Assembly: GCA_963707015.1 (NCBI GenBank)
Contig: CAVPOO010000009.1
Span: 62,001 to 126,000, forward strand
Length of the DNA stretch: 64,000 nt
Source of the DNA: CAVPOO01 sp963707015
GTDB lineage: Bacteria; Pseudomonadota; Gammaproteobacteria; Thiohalobacterales; Thiohalobacteraceae
Direction of reading: 5' to 3'
The notes under the pieces were generated by a model. The model was not told where the DNA came from. It worked only from the letters and a program-made list of their open reading frames with translations, and did no database searches. The position numbers and the translations under genes were made by a program. Positions 18,142-26,976 of this stretch are shown here, piece after piece; within the stretch, counting starts at the first letter, position 1; every line of letters begins with the position of its first letter.

Positions 18142-18456
18142 AATACTTTGGATCACGGCTCCACGGCGTCGCTCCGAATGTGGTCGGGATGGCGGCGATG
18201 GAGGAGTTTGATAAAGGTTGGCAGTGTAACCCAAGGTGGGGAGACGCCGGTCTCTTCAAAGAAGGAAAAGGCGTTGCTCGAGGGGCTTTCCTGACGTTCG
18301 GGGGTATTGAATGTTGTGGGTCGAAACAGCTTATTCAGGTGCATAATTCGCGGGTGTTTCAGTCAGATGTCCGGACCCTAATCAGCCGTTCATAATTGTC
18401 TGTCGGGGTGTATCATTCAGGGCGCCGCGAGTCGAGTTAAAGATGGAATACTCACG
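18142..18456. other. Intergenic gap
   Basis: 315 bp between the helicase-nuclease gene and the mrr fragment. I see no gene, repeat or clear terminator. A weak GATGGAATAC precedes the mrr ATG. Confidence 0.5.
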
Positions 18457-18708
18457 ATGGCTATCCCAGATTATCAGACTCTGATGCTTCCGCTTCTTCG
18501 CCTTGCGGCGGATCAGCAGGAACACAAATTCCGCGACGCTGTCGAGATGCTGGCGCAAGAGTTCAGCCTCAGCGATCAAGAACGAAGCGAGCTTTTGCCA
18601 AGCGGCTCGCAGCCGCGTCTTCGGATCATGGAGCTACCGGGTGCAGCGAGGTGGGCAGAACGTATCGCGGCTCAAACGAGGCCGGGGCTCGGCTTGGCGT
18701 CCTTGTAA
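18457..18708 (+). pseudogene. mrr: mrr restriction protein, N-terminal fragment
   Basis: The N-terminal (Mrr_N winged-helix) part of a type IV restriction enzyme that cleaves modified DNA. MAIPDYQTLMLPLLRLAADQQEH...LAQEFSLSDQERSELLPSGSQP is close to intact family members. After about residue 55 the similarity is lost and the frame closes at residue 83. The matching catalytic C-terminal part lies 1.6 kb downstream (20263-20687), with foreign sequence between them, so the gene is disrupted. Confidence 0.8.
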
Positions 18709-18876
18709 ATCACGAGCGCCAGACGCGGCGCAACATAGTCATCATTGGCGGTCCAGGATTGCTCATCCAGGATTCATGGCACGCAGTGTCGCAAGAATCC
18801 ATCTTGGCGGTGGAGAACTCGCTGCGCTCGATACCGGCGTCGGCATGCTCGAGCAAGGGCCGATGGCTAGACGCGG

Positions 18877-19546
18877 TTAATCGGCGGCGACTTTAACCTC
18901 GCCCCATACGTCCCCACCGATTGCGATACCCTCCGCACCGGCCGCGACGGCGCCTTCGCCCTGCGCAATGGCGCCACTGCCACGGAGCGTTGCGTTGTAG
19001 ACGATGCCAGCCGGCTCAGACCGTTCCGACTCCGCGGGCGAGGCAGAGGCGGGTGGCTTGAGTGTGGGCAGATAGGTATAGACAGGACTGTCGGTCTGGG
19101 GCTGCGCCAGCACGGCCCGTATTGCCTCCTCGAGGACTCCGCGAAAGCGCATGACCTCCTCGTACTCGATGCCCTCACCCAGATGGCGGTACGAACGGAT
19201 GGCGGTGTGATTCACATCGAAAGGGTACTTGAGCTGGGATTCGGCGATCACGATGGTCGCGAACGGGCGCAGCGCGTGGCGCACGCCGAGCTCGTACAAG
19301 GCGTTGGGGTTGGTGGTGGAGAGATCGGCGATCACCAGGTTGGCGCTCTGGAGCTGCTGGTACATCGGGACGTCGATCACGCCAGAATGGCGGATCTCGT
19401 CGGCGCGGATGCAGCGCAGTCCGCAGGCCTCGACGGCCGGCTTGATCACGTTGCGGTAGGTCTTGTCGAGATCGAGTGTGCGCCCGGTCGGAAATCCATT
19501 TTCGAGCCAAGCCCATCACAACGAAACAGGTCTTCTTATCCTGCAT
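18877..19546 (-). pseudogene. Nucleoside-deoxyribosyltransferase/TIR-like effector, frameshifted
   Basis: The start ATG at 19546 encodes MQDKKTCFVVMG. The reading frame then shifts by one base near 19490-19515, after which NGFPTGRTLDLDKTYRNVIK continues into VIKPAVEACGLRCIRADEIRHSGVIDVPMYQQL and VIADLSTTNPNALYELGVRHALRP. This is the Rossmann-like fold shared by nucleoside 2-deoxyribosyltransferases and TIR-type NAD enzymes, often found next to NACHT/TPR signalling proteins. The tail has a Gly/Ala repeat (GSGAIAQGEGAVAAGAEGIAIGGDVWG) of the kind seen in conflict-system proteins. Without the one-base shift it would be a plausible 220-residue effector. It may be real decay or a sequence error. 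Confidence 0.7.
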
Positions 19547-19927
19547 GGTGGTCATCCTTCACTCGCCCAGACCCGCCGAACCGGTATGCCGGCGCCCTCC
19601 GATCCGCTACTCTACGCAAGGATGGGTCGAACAGGCAATGTGAGCCATCGGCCCAGCGGATGCGCGTAGGTTGGTTACCCCGGAGGGCGTAACCTAGCGA
19701 TGCGTGCCTATAGAAACTGCGTGCAGATATCGAAAGCGGAACTACTCGATCAGTAAAGCAGGCATATCTCATTTTTGAACGCGTCGTTATAGACCTCCTT
19801 GTGCAGATGGGCTATCGGCGAGCCGCACGCGCGAGCGCAGGTCATCGCGCCGCCCGGGGGGAATCGCCAGGATGCTGCAAGCGCCGTAGGCAAAAGTGGA
19901 GGGCAACGTCTACGTCGGCCCGTCGCC

Positions 19928-20220
19928 GGGGACGCAGTCGAGGCACTGGCCATCTACCGGAGGGTCCTCGCGCAGAGCACCGGGCGGTTGCCGTTGCGTG
20001 GCGTCGACGTCGGGGCCGCGGATCCCACGGCCGGCCAGAAGCCGCTCGGGCTGGCATCGGCGCTGAGCGGATTCGGCATCTGTGCTGCTGGGCATCCGCG
20101 GCTCTGCTCGACGGCCTCGACGAAGTAGAGGCTCAAGTGACCGCGTTTGTCGAGCGCTACCGGCCGAGCCGTTTCCTCGTGACCTGTCGCGTGCTCTCGT
20201 ATCAGCAACCGGCGGCGCCG
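19928..20220 (+). pseudogene. NACHT NTPase remnant
   Basis: Two pieces in different frames. About 19928-20070 encodes EALAIYRRVLAQ...LPLRGVDVGAADPTAGQ, like the conserved strip just before NACHT domains. About 20098-20220 encodes ALLDGLDEVEAQVTAF..YRPSRFLVTCRVLSYQ, the NACHT Walker B/sensor region. The Walker A (P-loop) between them is missing. The second piece runs in frame straight into the mrr catalytic fragment, a chimera made by deletion. NACHT STAND proteins act in antiphage signalling; this copy cannot be functional. Confidence 0.6.
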
Positions 20221-20262
20221 GACGCTCCGACCTGCGGCTCGCGGGGTTACCTCTTTCGAGCT

Positions 20263-20687
20263 GGTGACGAGGGTATCGATGGGATTATCAACGAGGATCG
20301 CTTGGGGCTGGACGTGATCTATATTCAGGCGAAGCGATGGGAAGGAACCGTAGGCAGGCCGGACTGTGGCGCTTGCCCAATCGCTTGTTGCTGACCGTGA
20401 TGGCGCTCGTGCATACCATAAGGCGCTGCCGATGCGCGCGCCATGCCAGGGAAATCCAGAAATTTGCGGGCGCACTACAGGGGCAAAGAGCAAAGAAAGG
20501 GATATTTATCACTACGTCATCGTTCTCCAGTGAAGCGACAGATTACTCAAGGGCAATCGACAGTCGCATAATTCTTATAGACGGAGTGCGGCTTGTGAAA
20601 TTGATGGTAGATCACAACGTCGGCGTCTCTTCAGCCGGCTTATACGAAATCAAGAAGATCGATTCTGATTATTTTGACGAAGCGTAA
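20263..20687 (+). pseudogene. mrr: mrr catalytic domain, in two pieces
   Basis: GDEGIDGIINEDRLGLDVIYIQAKRWEGTVGRP (20263-20361) is the Mrr_cat nuclease core, including the D..Q-x-K catalytic pattern. It is interrupted by 89 bp of unrelated sequence (20362-20450). The protein then resumes in another frame with EIQKFAGALQGQRAKKGIFITTSSF...IDSRIILIDG..LVKLMVDHNVGVSS through SDYFDEA and the stop at 20687. Together with 18457-18708 these are the remains of one mrr gene. Confidence 0.82.
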
Positions 20688-20817
20688 TAAAGGTAACGCG
20701 ATCAACGAGAGTTCTCGGGCGGGAGAGTTACACAGCCAGCTGGCCGGAAAGTGTCTTTTCTGATCCCTCTTCGATAAATTCGTCCAGGATTCCTCACCCA
20801 CGCCGCCTGGACGCGCC

Positions 20818-22864
20818 CTAGTCCAACTTAGCGGATTCGACCTCGAAATCGAGGGCGTCGAAAAATAATTTCCCTGAGAATCAGCGGGCGGTCTGTGGAT
20901 AAGCCCCGAAAAGTCGCTGTAGTGAAGACCTTGCTTGTTTCCTTTGGCGCGCGCGTGCGGATAATGGGTGGCCATGTTTCTACGCGCGACCACACGGCGG
21001 AAAGATGGCAAGGTGCACCGGTATTGGAGCATCGTCGAGAATCGGCGGCTTGCCGGTGGCCGCGTGCTGCAACGGCACGTGCTGTATCTCGGAGAAATCA
21101 ATTCCTCCCAGGAGCGGGCTTGGCGCAAGTCGGTCGAGGTGTTCGACGAGCGTGCCGAGCACCCGCGTTTGCTGTCACTGTTTCCCGAGGACCGGATCGA
21201 CGCAGGCGTGGTGGACGAGTCGGTCGTGCGCCTGTGCCTGTCGCAGCTGCGCCTGTGCCGCCCGCGGGTGTGGGGCTCGTGCTGGCTGGCGCTGAAGCTG
21301 TGGGAGGCCTTGGAGCTGGATCGATTCTGGCGCGCGCGTCTGCCCGGGAGCCGCAAGGGCACGCGCTGGGATCAGGTGCTGTTCGTGTTGGTGGTGTTTC
21401 GGCTGCTGTCGCCGGGCAGCGAATGGCGCTTGCACCGGCAGTGGTTCGAGCACAGCGCGTTGGGTGATCTGCTCGGTGCCGACGACGGCCTGGCCGACAT
21501 CCACAAGCTGTATGCCTGTCACGACAAGTTACTCGAACACAAGACCGCGGTCTTCGATCACCTGGTGCAACGCTGGCGCGATCTGTTCAACGTCGAATTC
21601 GACGTGCTGCTCTATGACCTGACCAGCACCGACTTCGAGGCCAATCCGCCGTTTGCCGAGGATGACAAACGCCGCTACGGTTACTCACGCGATCACCGCA
21701 GTGATTGCGTCCAGGTGGTCATCGCACTGGTGGTCACGCCCGAAGGCTTGCCGCTGGCCTATGACGTGCTGCCGGGCAACACCGCCGACAGCACCACGCT
21801 GCGCGATTTTCTCGATCGCATCGAGCGCCAGTACGGCAAGGCCCGCCGGGTATGGGTCATGGATCGCGGCATCCCAACGGAGGAGACGCTCGAACAGATG
21901 CGCCACTCCGATCCGCCGGTGCATTACCTGGTCGGCACGCCCAAGGGCCGCTTGTCGCGCTTGGAAAAAGACTTGCTGCGCAAAACCTGGCAGGAAGCCC
22001 GGCCCGGCGTGCAAGTCAAACTGCTGCCGCAAGACGGCGAGCTGTATGTGTTCGCCCAAAGCACCGATCGCACCGCCAAGGAACGCGCGATGCGAAAGCG
22101 CCAGCTCAAGCGCCTGTGGGCGCGCCTGAAGCAGCTCTCCGGCATGACGCTCGCGCACAAAGAGTTGCTGATGAAGCTCGGCGCCGCGCGCAGCCAGTAT
22201 CCGTCCGGTTGGCGGCTCGTCGACGTGCAGGTCCACGATCAAAACCCGACGTTCACCTACCGCCTCAAGCGTGACAAACTCAAACAAGTCCGCCGCCGCG
22301 AAGGCCGCTACCTGCTGCGCACCAATCTCACCGGCAACGACCCCGCCGAGCTGTGGCGCTACTACATCCAGCTCACGCAGGTTGAAGAGGCGTTCAAGAA
22401 CCTCAAGGGCGATCTGGCCATCCGGCCGATCTACCACCAGAACGAGCAGCGCATCGAAGCGCACATCTTTATCGCCTTTCTGGCCTACTGCCTGCACGTC
22501 ACGCTGGCCAACAACTGCGACCGCATGCCCAGGCTGACGCCGGCCCAACAACTGCGACCGCATGCCCCAGGACTGACCCCGCGCAGCGTGCTCGAGAAGT
22601 TCGCCGCCGTTCAAATGATCGACGTCGAAATCCCAACCACCGACGGTCGAACGATCCTGTTGACCCGTTACACCGAACCGGAGCCCGAACTCAAGCTGCT
22701 GCTGGCGCGTCTGCGCCTGACATTGCCGGGTCAGCCACCGCCCAGAATCACCACCGCCCAAGCCGAAACCGCCACCCCCCGTGTAGTGCAGACCTTTGGG
22801 GGGCTGTCTATATCAATCAATGACTTGGCCTCTTCGCGGGCCCGAATCCGCTAAGTTGGGCTAG
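20818..22864 (+). mobile_element. IS1634-like insertion sequence (IS4 superfamily)
   Basis: About 2.05 kb. Ends carry inverted repeats CCAACTTAGCGGATTCG (left, from 20823) and CGAATCCGCTAAGTTGG (right, from 22843), nearly symmetric out to CTAG on each side (20818-20821 and 22861-22864), which may be part of the ends or a 4-bp target duplication. One transposase gene fills it. It inserted between the mrr remnant and the DUF4062 fragment. Confidence 0.85.
20968..22854 (+). CDS. IS1634 family transposase
   Basis: 628-residue DDE transposase of the IS4 superfamily. The start is typical: FLRATTRRKDGKVHRYWSIVENRR. First catalytic Asp is in LLYDLTSTDFEA, second in RVWVMDRGIPTEE, and Glu in the YREK-like YIQLTQVEEAFKNLKGDLAIRPIYHQ segment. 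Length and order are complete, so the copy may be active. The ATG lies about 150 bp inside the left end. The stop is just before the right inverted repeat. Confidence 0.92.
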   Translation: MAMFLRATTRRKDGKVHRYWSIVENRRLAGGRVLQRHVLYLGEINSSQERAWRKSVEVFDERAEHPRLLSLFPEDRIDAGVVDESVVRLCLSQLRLCRPRVWGSCWLALKLWEALELDRFWRARLPGSRKGTRWDQVLFVLVVFRLLSPGSEWRLHRQWFEHSALGDLLGADDGLADIHKLYACHDKLLEHKTAVFDHLVQRWRDLFNVEFDVLLYDLTSTDFEANPPFAEDDKRRYGYSRDHRSDCVQVVIALVVTPEGLPLAYDVLPGNTADSTTLRDFLDRIERQYGKARRVWVMDRGIPTEETLEQMRHSDPPVHYLVGTPKGRLSRLEKDLLRKTWQEARPGVQVKLLPQDGELYVFAQSTDRTAKERAMRKRQLKRLWARLKQLSGMTLAHKELLMKLGAARSQYPSGWRLVDVQVHDQNPTFTYRLKRDKLKQVRRREGRYLLRTNLTGNDPAELWRYYIQLTQVEEAFKNLKGDLAIRPIYHQNEQRIEAHIFIAFLAYCLHVTLANNCDRMPRLTPAQQLRPHAPGLTPRSVLEKFAAVQMIDVEIPTTDGRTILLTRYTEPEPELKLLLARLRLTLPGQPPPRITTAQAETATPRVVQTFGGLSISINDLASSRARIR

Positions 22865-22884
22865 AAGTGGCAGAGTCGCTGGCA

Positions 22885-23015
22885 AATGGCCCGTCGGATT
22901 ACGCTGCGCTAATCCGACCTACGCTTCTTCAATCCGGACTTCCCACCCTGTGGTAGCGGCCACGACCTCGCTGAATGAGGCCTGTCGGGTTACGCTGCGC
23001 TAACACGATCTACGC
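22885..23015. repeat. Degenerate 'tcggattacgctgcgctaa' repeats
   Basis: Two copies of gtcgg(a/g)ttacgctgcgctaa followed by (c/t)ctacg, at about 22890 and 22982, separated by 65 bp. Each copy is close to an inverted repeat (gtcggatta / taatccgac). These are intergenic REP-like remnants between the IS and the DUF4062 fragment. Confidence 0.6.
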
Positions 23016-23125
23016 GCACCACGTTAACCTGCGGGAAGGTCAAAACCTCGCCAAAGCCGATGCCCAAGCTTCAACCGGACGCGGCTGGCGTATACCGGCA
23101 GCGCACGAGTCAAGGAGAGTACAAC

Positions 23126-23305
23126 GTGGCCAGGATCTACGTCTCATCGACATACGCCGACCTGGCGGCGTACCGGGAGGTGGTCTATAAAGCGTTGCGC
23201 CAAATGGGGCACGACGTCATCGCCATGGAGGACTACGTGTCGAGCGATGAGCGTCCGCTTTCGCGCTGTCTGTCTGACGAGACTGCCAGTGCGGGTTCTT
23301 GCTGA
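23126..23305 (+). pseudogene. DUF4062 N-terminal fragment
   Basis: Starts at GTG 23126 with AAGGAG eight bases upstream. ARIYVSSTYADLAAYREVVYKALRQMGHDVIAMEDYVSSDERPLSRCL is the start of DUF4062, a TIR-like domain commonly placed at the N-terminus of NACHT or other STAND defence proteins. After about residue 49 similarity ends and the frame closes (ETASAGSC). It may be the N-terminus of the same original protein as the NACHT fragment upstream, separated by rearrangement and the IS. Confidence 0.7.
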
Positions 23306-23457
23306 TGGGGTGATTTTTCATGCCTGCAAGCAGCTGACCGGTCGTCACGCCGTCTGGCATCGGTTTGTCGTGACAGGGAGTGTGCTGCACTTTTTCTCCG
23401 TAGCGTTCTATGTGGTACCGTCAAGCCACTGAAACAGGGTCGAAGCAGATCGCCAAC

Positions 23458-24900
23458 ATGAAACCCGCGGGTGTAAAAGGACCTTTCGCTGCGCTCTCGC
23501 GCCGGCTGCTGGCGGGCGCTATGTTTTTGGTGTTGGCCGCTACCGGCACGCTATGTCATGCCGGGGAGTATCCCATCGAAGGATATCCCGACGGCCTGAG
23601 TTTTACCGAGGGGGACGTCATCAACTTCCATGTCTCGTCGGCGATCGCGCGCTATCACGTCACGATTCAGCGGATCGGTGCCAGCCGGGAGACGGTATGG
23701 GCGCGTGATATCGAGAACGGAGCCAGGCAGCGGATCCCGACGGATGCCTCTGCGCGGGGGTGTGGCTGGCCGGTGTCGTTTTCCGTGCGCGTGCCGGCGG
23801 AGTGGAAAAGCGGTTATTACGAGGTGTTTTTCGGCGCTCCGGATGCGGATAACAAGGAACAATGGACAGAGGGGCGGACAGCGTTTTTTGTGATTCGCGC
23901 GAAAAGCCCCGGCGCGACGGCGAAGATTCTGCTGCAGCTCGCCACCAACACCTATAACGCCTACGACAACTGGGGGGGATACAGTCTCTATGCCTTCAAC
24001 AGTGACGGGGGGCGGCAGAATAGCAAGGTGTCTTTTTCCCGGCCGATCACGAGCGGCGCCGCGGAGTGGGAGGTTCCCTTTATCCAGTGGGCCGAACGCA
24101 ATGGTTATAACCTGGAGTATGCGGTCAACAGCGATCTCGAATTCCGCCCCGGGCTGCTCGATCGTTACCGGCTCGTGCTCAGCGTAGGACACGATGAATA
24201 CTGGTCTGCTCCCATGCGGGACACGATTGAGCGATTCATCTCGAACGGGGGGAACCTGGCATTTTTCGGCGGAAACTCCCTTACCTGGCAGGTTCGTCTT
24301 GAGAACGGCGGAACGGAAATGGTCTGCTGGAAGCACGCCTACCGCGAAGATCCACTCTACAACCCGAAGGGAAGCAGTCCGCTGTTGTCGACCCTGTGGG
24401 GCCATCCCCTGGTGAACAGGCCGGAGAATGCGCTCGTCGGCGCCGGGACGATGTTCGGGGGCATGCATCGCAGCGCGGGACAATACGTGGACGGATCGGG
24501 TGCGTTTACCGTCTACCAGCCGGAGCACTGGGTTTTCGCGGGAACCGGGCTCAAACAGGGAGAGCAGTTCGGTGCGAGGGACCGCATCGTCGGCTACGAG
24601 TGTGACGGTTGTGAACACACATTTGTGAACGGAAGGCCGGTACCGACGCGGCGGGATGGAACGCCGGACGGTTTCCTGATCCTGGCGCTGGCGCCGGCGA
24701 GTTGGCCGGCGGACGAGTGGCAATGGTATGAGAAGTGGGAAAGCGGACGCAGGGGCAATGCCTGCATGGGCCTGCATGAGGTTGCGGCGGGCGGCACCGT
24801 GTTTACCGCGGCGACGACCGGCTGGGCGCACGGCCTGCAGGGCAAAGATCCCATCGTCGAGATCATCACGCGTAATGTGCTGGACCGATTATCCCGATAG
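23458..24900 (+). CDS. Exported N,N-dimethylformamidase beta-subunit-like protein
   Basis: 480 residues from ATG 23458, with a signal peptide (RRLLAGAMFLVLAATGTLCHA). The mature part opens EYPIEGYPDGLSFTEGDVINFHVSS, a beta domain, then enters the large N,N-dimethylformamidase beta-subunit-like C-terminal domain: NTYNAYDNWGGYSLYAFNSDGG, VLSVGHDEYWSAPMRDTIERFISNGGNLAFFGGNS. True DMFase is a cytoplasmic two-subunit amidohydrolase; this exported single protein probably has another substrate. An upstream in-frame ATG exists but would displace the signal peptide. It is convergent with the glycosyltransferase gene, with a 3-bp gap. Confidence 0.75.
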   Translation: MKPAGVKGPFAALSRRLLAGAMFLVLAATGTLCHAGEYPIEGYPDGLSFTEGDVINFHVSSAIARYHVTIQRIGASRETVWARDIENGARQRIPTDASARGCGWPVSFSVRVPAEWKSGYYEVFFGAPDADNKEQWTEGRTAFFVIRAKSPGATAKILLQLATNTYNAYDNWGGYSLYAFNSDGGRQNSKVSFSRPITSGAAEWEVPFIQWAERNGYNLEYAVNSDLEFRPGLLDRYRLVLSVGHDEYWSAPMRDTIERFISNGGNLAFFGGNSLTWQVRLENGGTEMVCWKHAYREDPLYNPKGSSPLLSTLWGHPLVNRPENALVGAGTMFGGMHRSAGQYVDGSGAFTVYQPEHWVFAGTGLKQGEQFGARDRIVGYECDGCEHTFVNGRPVPTRRDGTPDGFLILALAPASWPADEWQWYEKWESGRRGNACMGLHEVAAGGTVFTAATTGWAHGLQGKDPIVEIITRNVLDRLSR

Positions 24901-24903
24901 CGA

Positions 24904-26976
24904 CTACCCGCTCGCAGTTCCTCTGCTCGCCGTTGCAGGTGTTGCTGATGCTGACGGTACTTGCGCGGACGCTGTGCGCTTGCGTAACGGCAGACACTGC
25001 TGACGTATCAACACCTGCCAGCCGACGTACAGCAGATATCCCGCCAAACCGACATTGATCAGGGAGACAGGCGGCAACAGCCACTGCCCATACGCCACGA
25101 AAGACGAATTCAGGCGCGCCATGGCATCCAGGGTCACCCAGGTGTTGAGAAAACACGTCAGGCTAAAGCCAATCGCAATCAGCAACAGGCGCCGATCCTG
25201 CAACCACAACCAGCTCACCAGCGTCAGCAGCGCCGCCGGAAATAAATAACGCTCATGCATTTTCGGACCGAAGACAAAAAAGACGGCCACAATCGCCGCA
25301 GCGGCCCACAGATAACGTCCTGCCATTCGACTGCGCCAGGCACAATACAAAACCGGCAGTAAACTGCAGATCACCAGTAACCACGCCCAGGTTGCGACAC
25401 CGACACCCAGCAACGTCGTATCCAAGGGCAGCCAGTTGGCGTTCAGCAGGGTATACAAGTTAAAGGCATTCAAACTCAAATAGGGATAACTGCCTAAGGT
25501 TTCGCCATAGAGACTGAAAATCCACCAGGGTGATGCCTGCTGCCAGGCAAACGGCAGAATCAATACCACGGCAACCACGATAAAACTGCCGACTGACAGG
25601 CAACGGATTCGCCAGGTCGGCATCTGCAGCAACGCGATGACGCCGAGCGGAGCCAGCAGCAGGGCTTGTGGTTTCAGTATAATCGCCAACGCGTACCCGG
25701 CGGCGGCGCGCGGAAACTGAGCGCGTTCAAAGGCCGTCAGACTCAACACCAACACCAGCGTAAAGAGGATATCGACTTGCCCCCAGACCGATGATGTCAG
25801 GATCGCCAGAGGATTTATCAGCCATAAAACCGCCGCAACACGCGCCGATTCCCGAGCGTGCTGCTGATCACCCCATCGGAATAACCACCAGGCCACCCAC
25901 ACATCGGCCAGAATCGCAGGCAGTTTCAGCACCATTAAGAAAGCGGGCGTCGCAGATGACAGGTGCAGGTGCTGCGCGATGGCACCGACGCACCACAACA
26001 GGTACATATAACCCGGCGGATAATCGACGAAGTGACCTGCGCGGTAAAATGCCGATGGTCCCTGCTGGTACAGATCAATCGCCCAGGCGCTAAACAGATT
26101 AATGTCCGGGCCGTAACCGAAAAAATAGCCCGCTAACGCCAGCTTGATGGCTAACGCCAGCGCACCGGTCATTGCCAGCTGCCAGGGTTCAATGATGAGC
26201 GTCGCCAGCGTCTGGCGTTGGTGGATCACGCCCAGGGCCAACAGCACAAACACAGCGGCAACCAATATCGCTGCACTGTTCATCAGTAACACCGTATTAC
26301 CGAGTGCTGAGGCTGGTGTGGGCTTCCTGGTCAGCAATCCACTCTTGTGTGTGGGCGGTAACACCGTATTACCGAGTGCTGAGGCCGGTGTGGGTGATGC
26401 CGTTAACGACATCTGCGGAGCGCCATGGGGTGGCGCATCGACCGCGAGGACCTGAATGTCATCAAACCAGACCTGCCCGGTGGTGTTGGCACCATAAAAG
26501 CCCAGGCGCGCCGCTAACTGAATTTCAGTTTGATCGCTCGCCGTTTTTCCCCACACTTCAATTTTTTGCCACCCTCGCGTACCGCGCACATCAGGCGAAT
26601 GCTCCATGGAACCAATGATGCTGAGGTTGGCGCCCACTTTATCGTTGGCGACGTTCTTGGTCCTGACCCAGGCCGAAAAGTGGTACCAGTGACTGGCCAG
26701 CACAGGAATCACTTGTTCGATACGCGCATCATCTGGCGCAGGCACGTCTATCCGGAACGCTCGCGTACCCGCATGAAAAACGCCGGTATCAACGTCGCCG
26801 ACGACGGCGTTATCCGCATCCCAGTGCACCAGGGTCCAGCCCGGTGCGGCGCCAGACATGAGGGATTGTTCAAAGCCCGGGTTGCGCGCCTGATTATCGG
26901 TATCCGCTAACACCAGCCGGGTAACGAAAAAAATCAGGAGTGCTGCAACCCTCAACATGCAGGAAGGGTGTTTCAT
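24904..26976 (-). CDS. Membrane mannosyltransferase-like protein with N-terminal carbohydrate-binding module
   Basis: 690 residues. A signal peptide (1-24) is followed by a CBM4/9-like beta-sandwich: ARNPGFEQSLMSGAAPGWTLVHWD, TRAFRID, HWYHFSAWVRT, WFDDIQV. A linker carries PTPASALGNTVL twice. About ten membrane segments of a GT-C/GPI-mannosyltransferase-like enzyme follow, with luminal DINLFSAWAIDLYQQGPSAFY and YPPGYMYLLWCVGA, VWGQVDILF and KMHERYLFPAALL. It likely uses a polyprenyl-linked sugar on the periplasmic side. Base composition appears lower in GC than its neighbours, suggesting transfer. It ends 1 bp before the MFS gene upstream, so the two may be cotranscribed. Confidence 0.78.
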   Translation of the reverse strand: MKHPSCMLRVAALLIFFVTRLVLADTDNQARNPGFEQSLMSGAAPGWTLVHWDADNAVVGDVDTGVFHAGTRAFRIDVPAPDDARIEQVIPVLASHWYHFSAWVRTKNVANDKVGANLSIIGSMEHSPDVRGTRGWQKIEVWGKTASDQTEIQLAARLGFYGANTTGQVWFDDIQVLAVDAPPHGAPQMSLTASPTPASALGNTVLPPTHKSGLLTRKPTPASALGNTVLLMNSAAILVAAVFVLLALGVIHQRQTLATLIIEPWQLAMTGALALAIKLALAGYFFGYGPDINLFSAWAIDLYQQGPSAFYRAGHFVDYPPGYMYLLWCVGAIAQHLHLSSATPAFLMVLKLPAILADVWVAWWLFRWGDQQHARESARVAAVLWLINPLAILTSSVWGQVDILFTLVLVLSLTAFERAQFPRAAAGYALAIILKPQALLLAPLGVIALLQMPTWRIRCLSVGSFIVVAVVLILPFAWQQASPWWIFSLYGETLGSYPYLSLNAFNLYTLLNANWLPLDTTLLGVGVATWAWLLVICSLLPVLYCAWRSRMAGRYLWAAAAIVAVFFVFGPKMHERYLFPAALLTLVSWLWLQDRRLLLIAIGFSLTCFLNTWVTLDAMARLNSSFVAYGQWLLPPVSLINVGLAGYLLYVGWQVLIRQQCLPLRKRTASAQVPSASATPATASRGTASG
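26286..26394. repeat. 37-bp direct repeat inside a gene
   Basis: Copies at 26286-26322 and 26358-26394 differ at one base. On the minus strand each encodes PTPASALGNTVL, separated by 35 bp. The in-frame duplication lies in the linker between the carbohydrate-binding module and the membrane domain. Confidence 0.9.

Noticed and set aside
20895..22761. Long open frames on both strands over the IS
   Set aside because: High-GC shadows of the transposase, which alone has family motifs.
8845..23457. Prophage
   Set aside because: No integrase, terminase, capsid or tail genes are present.
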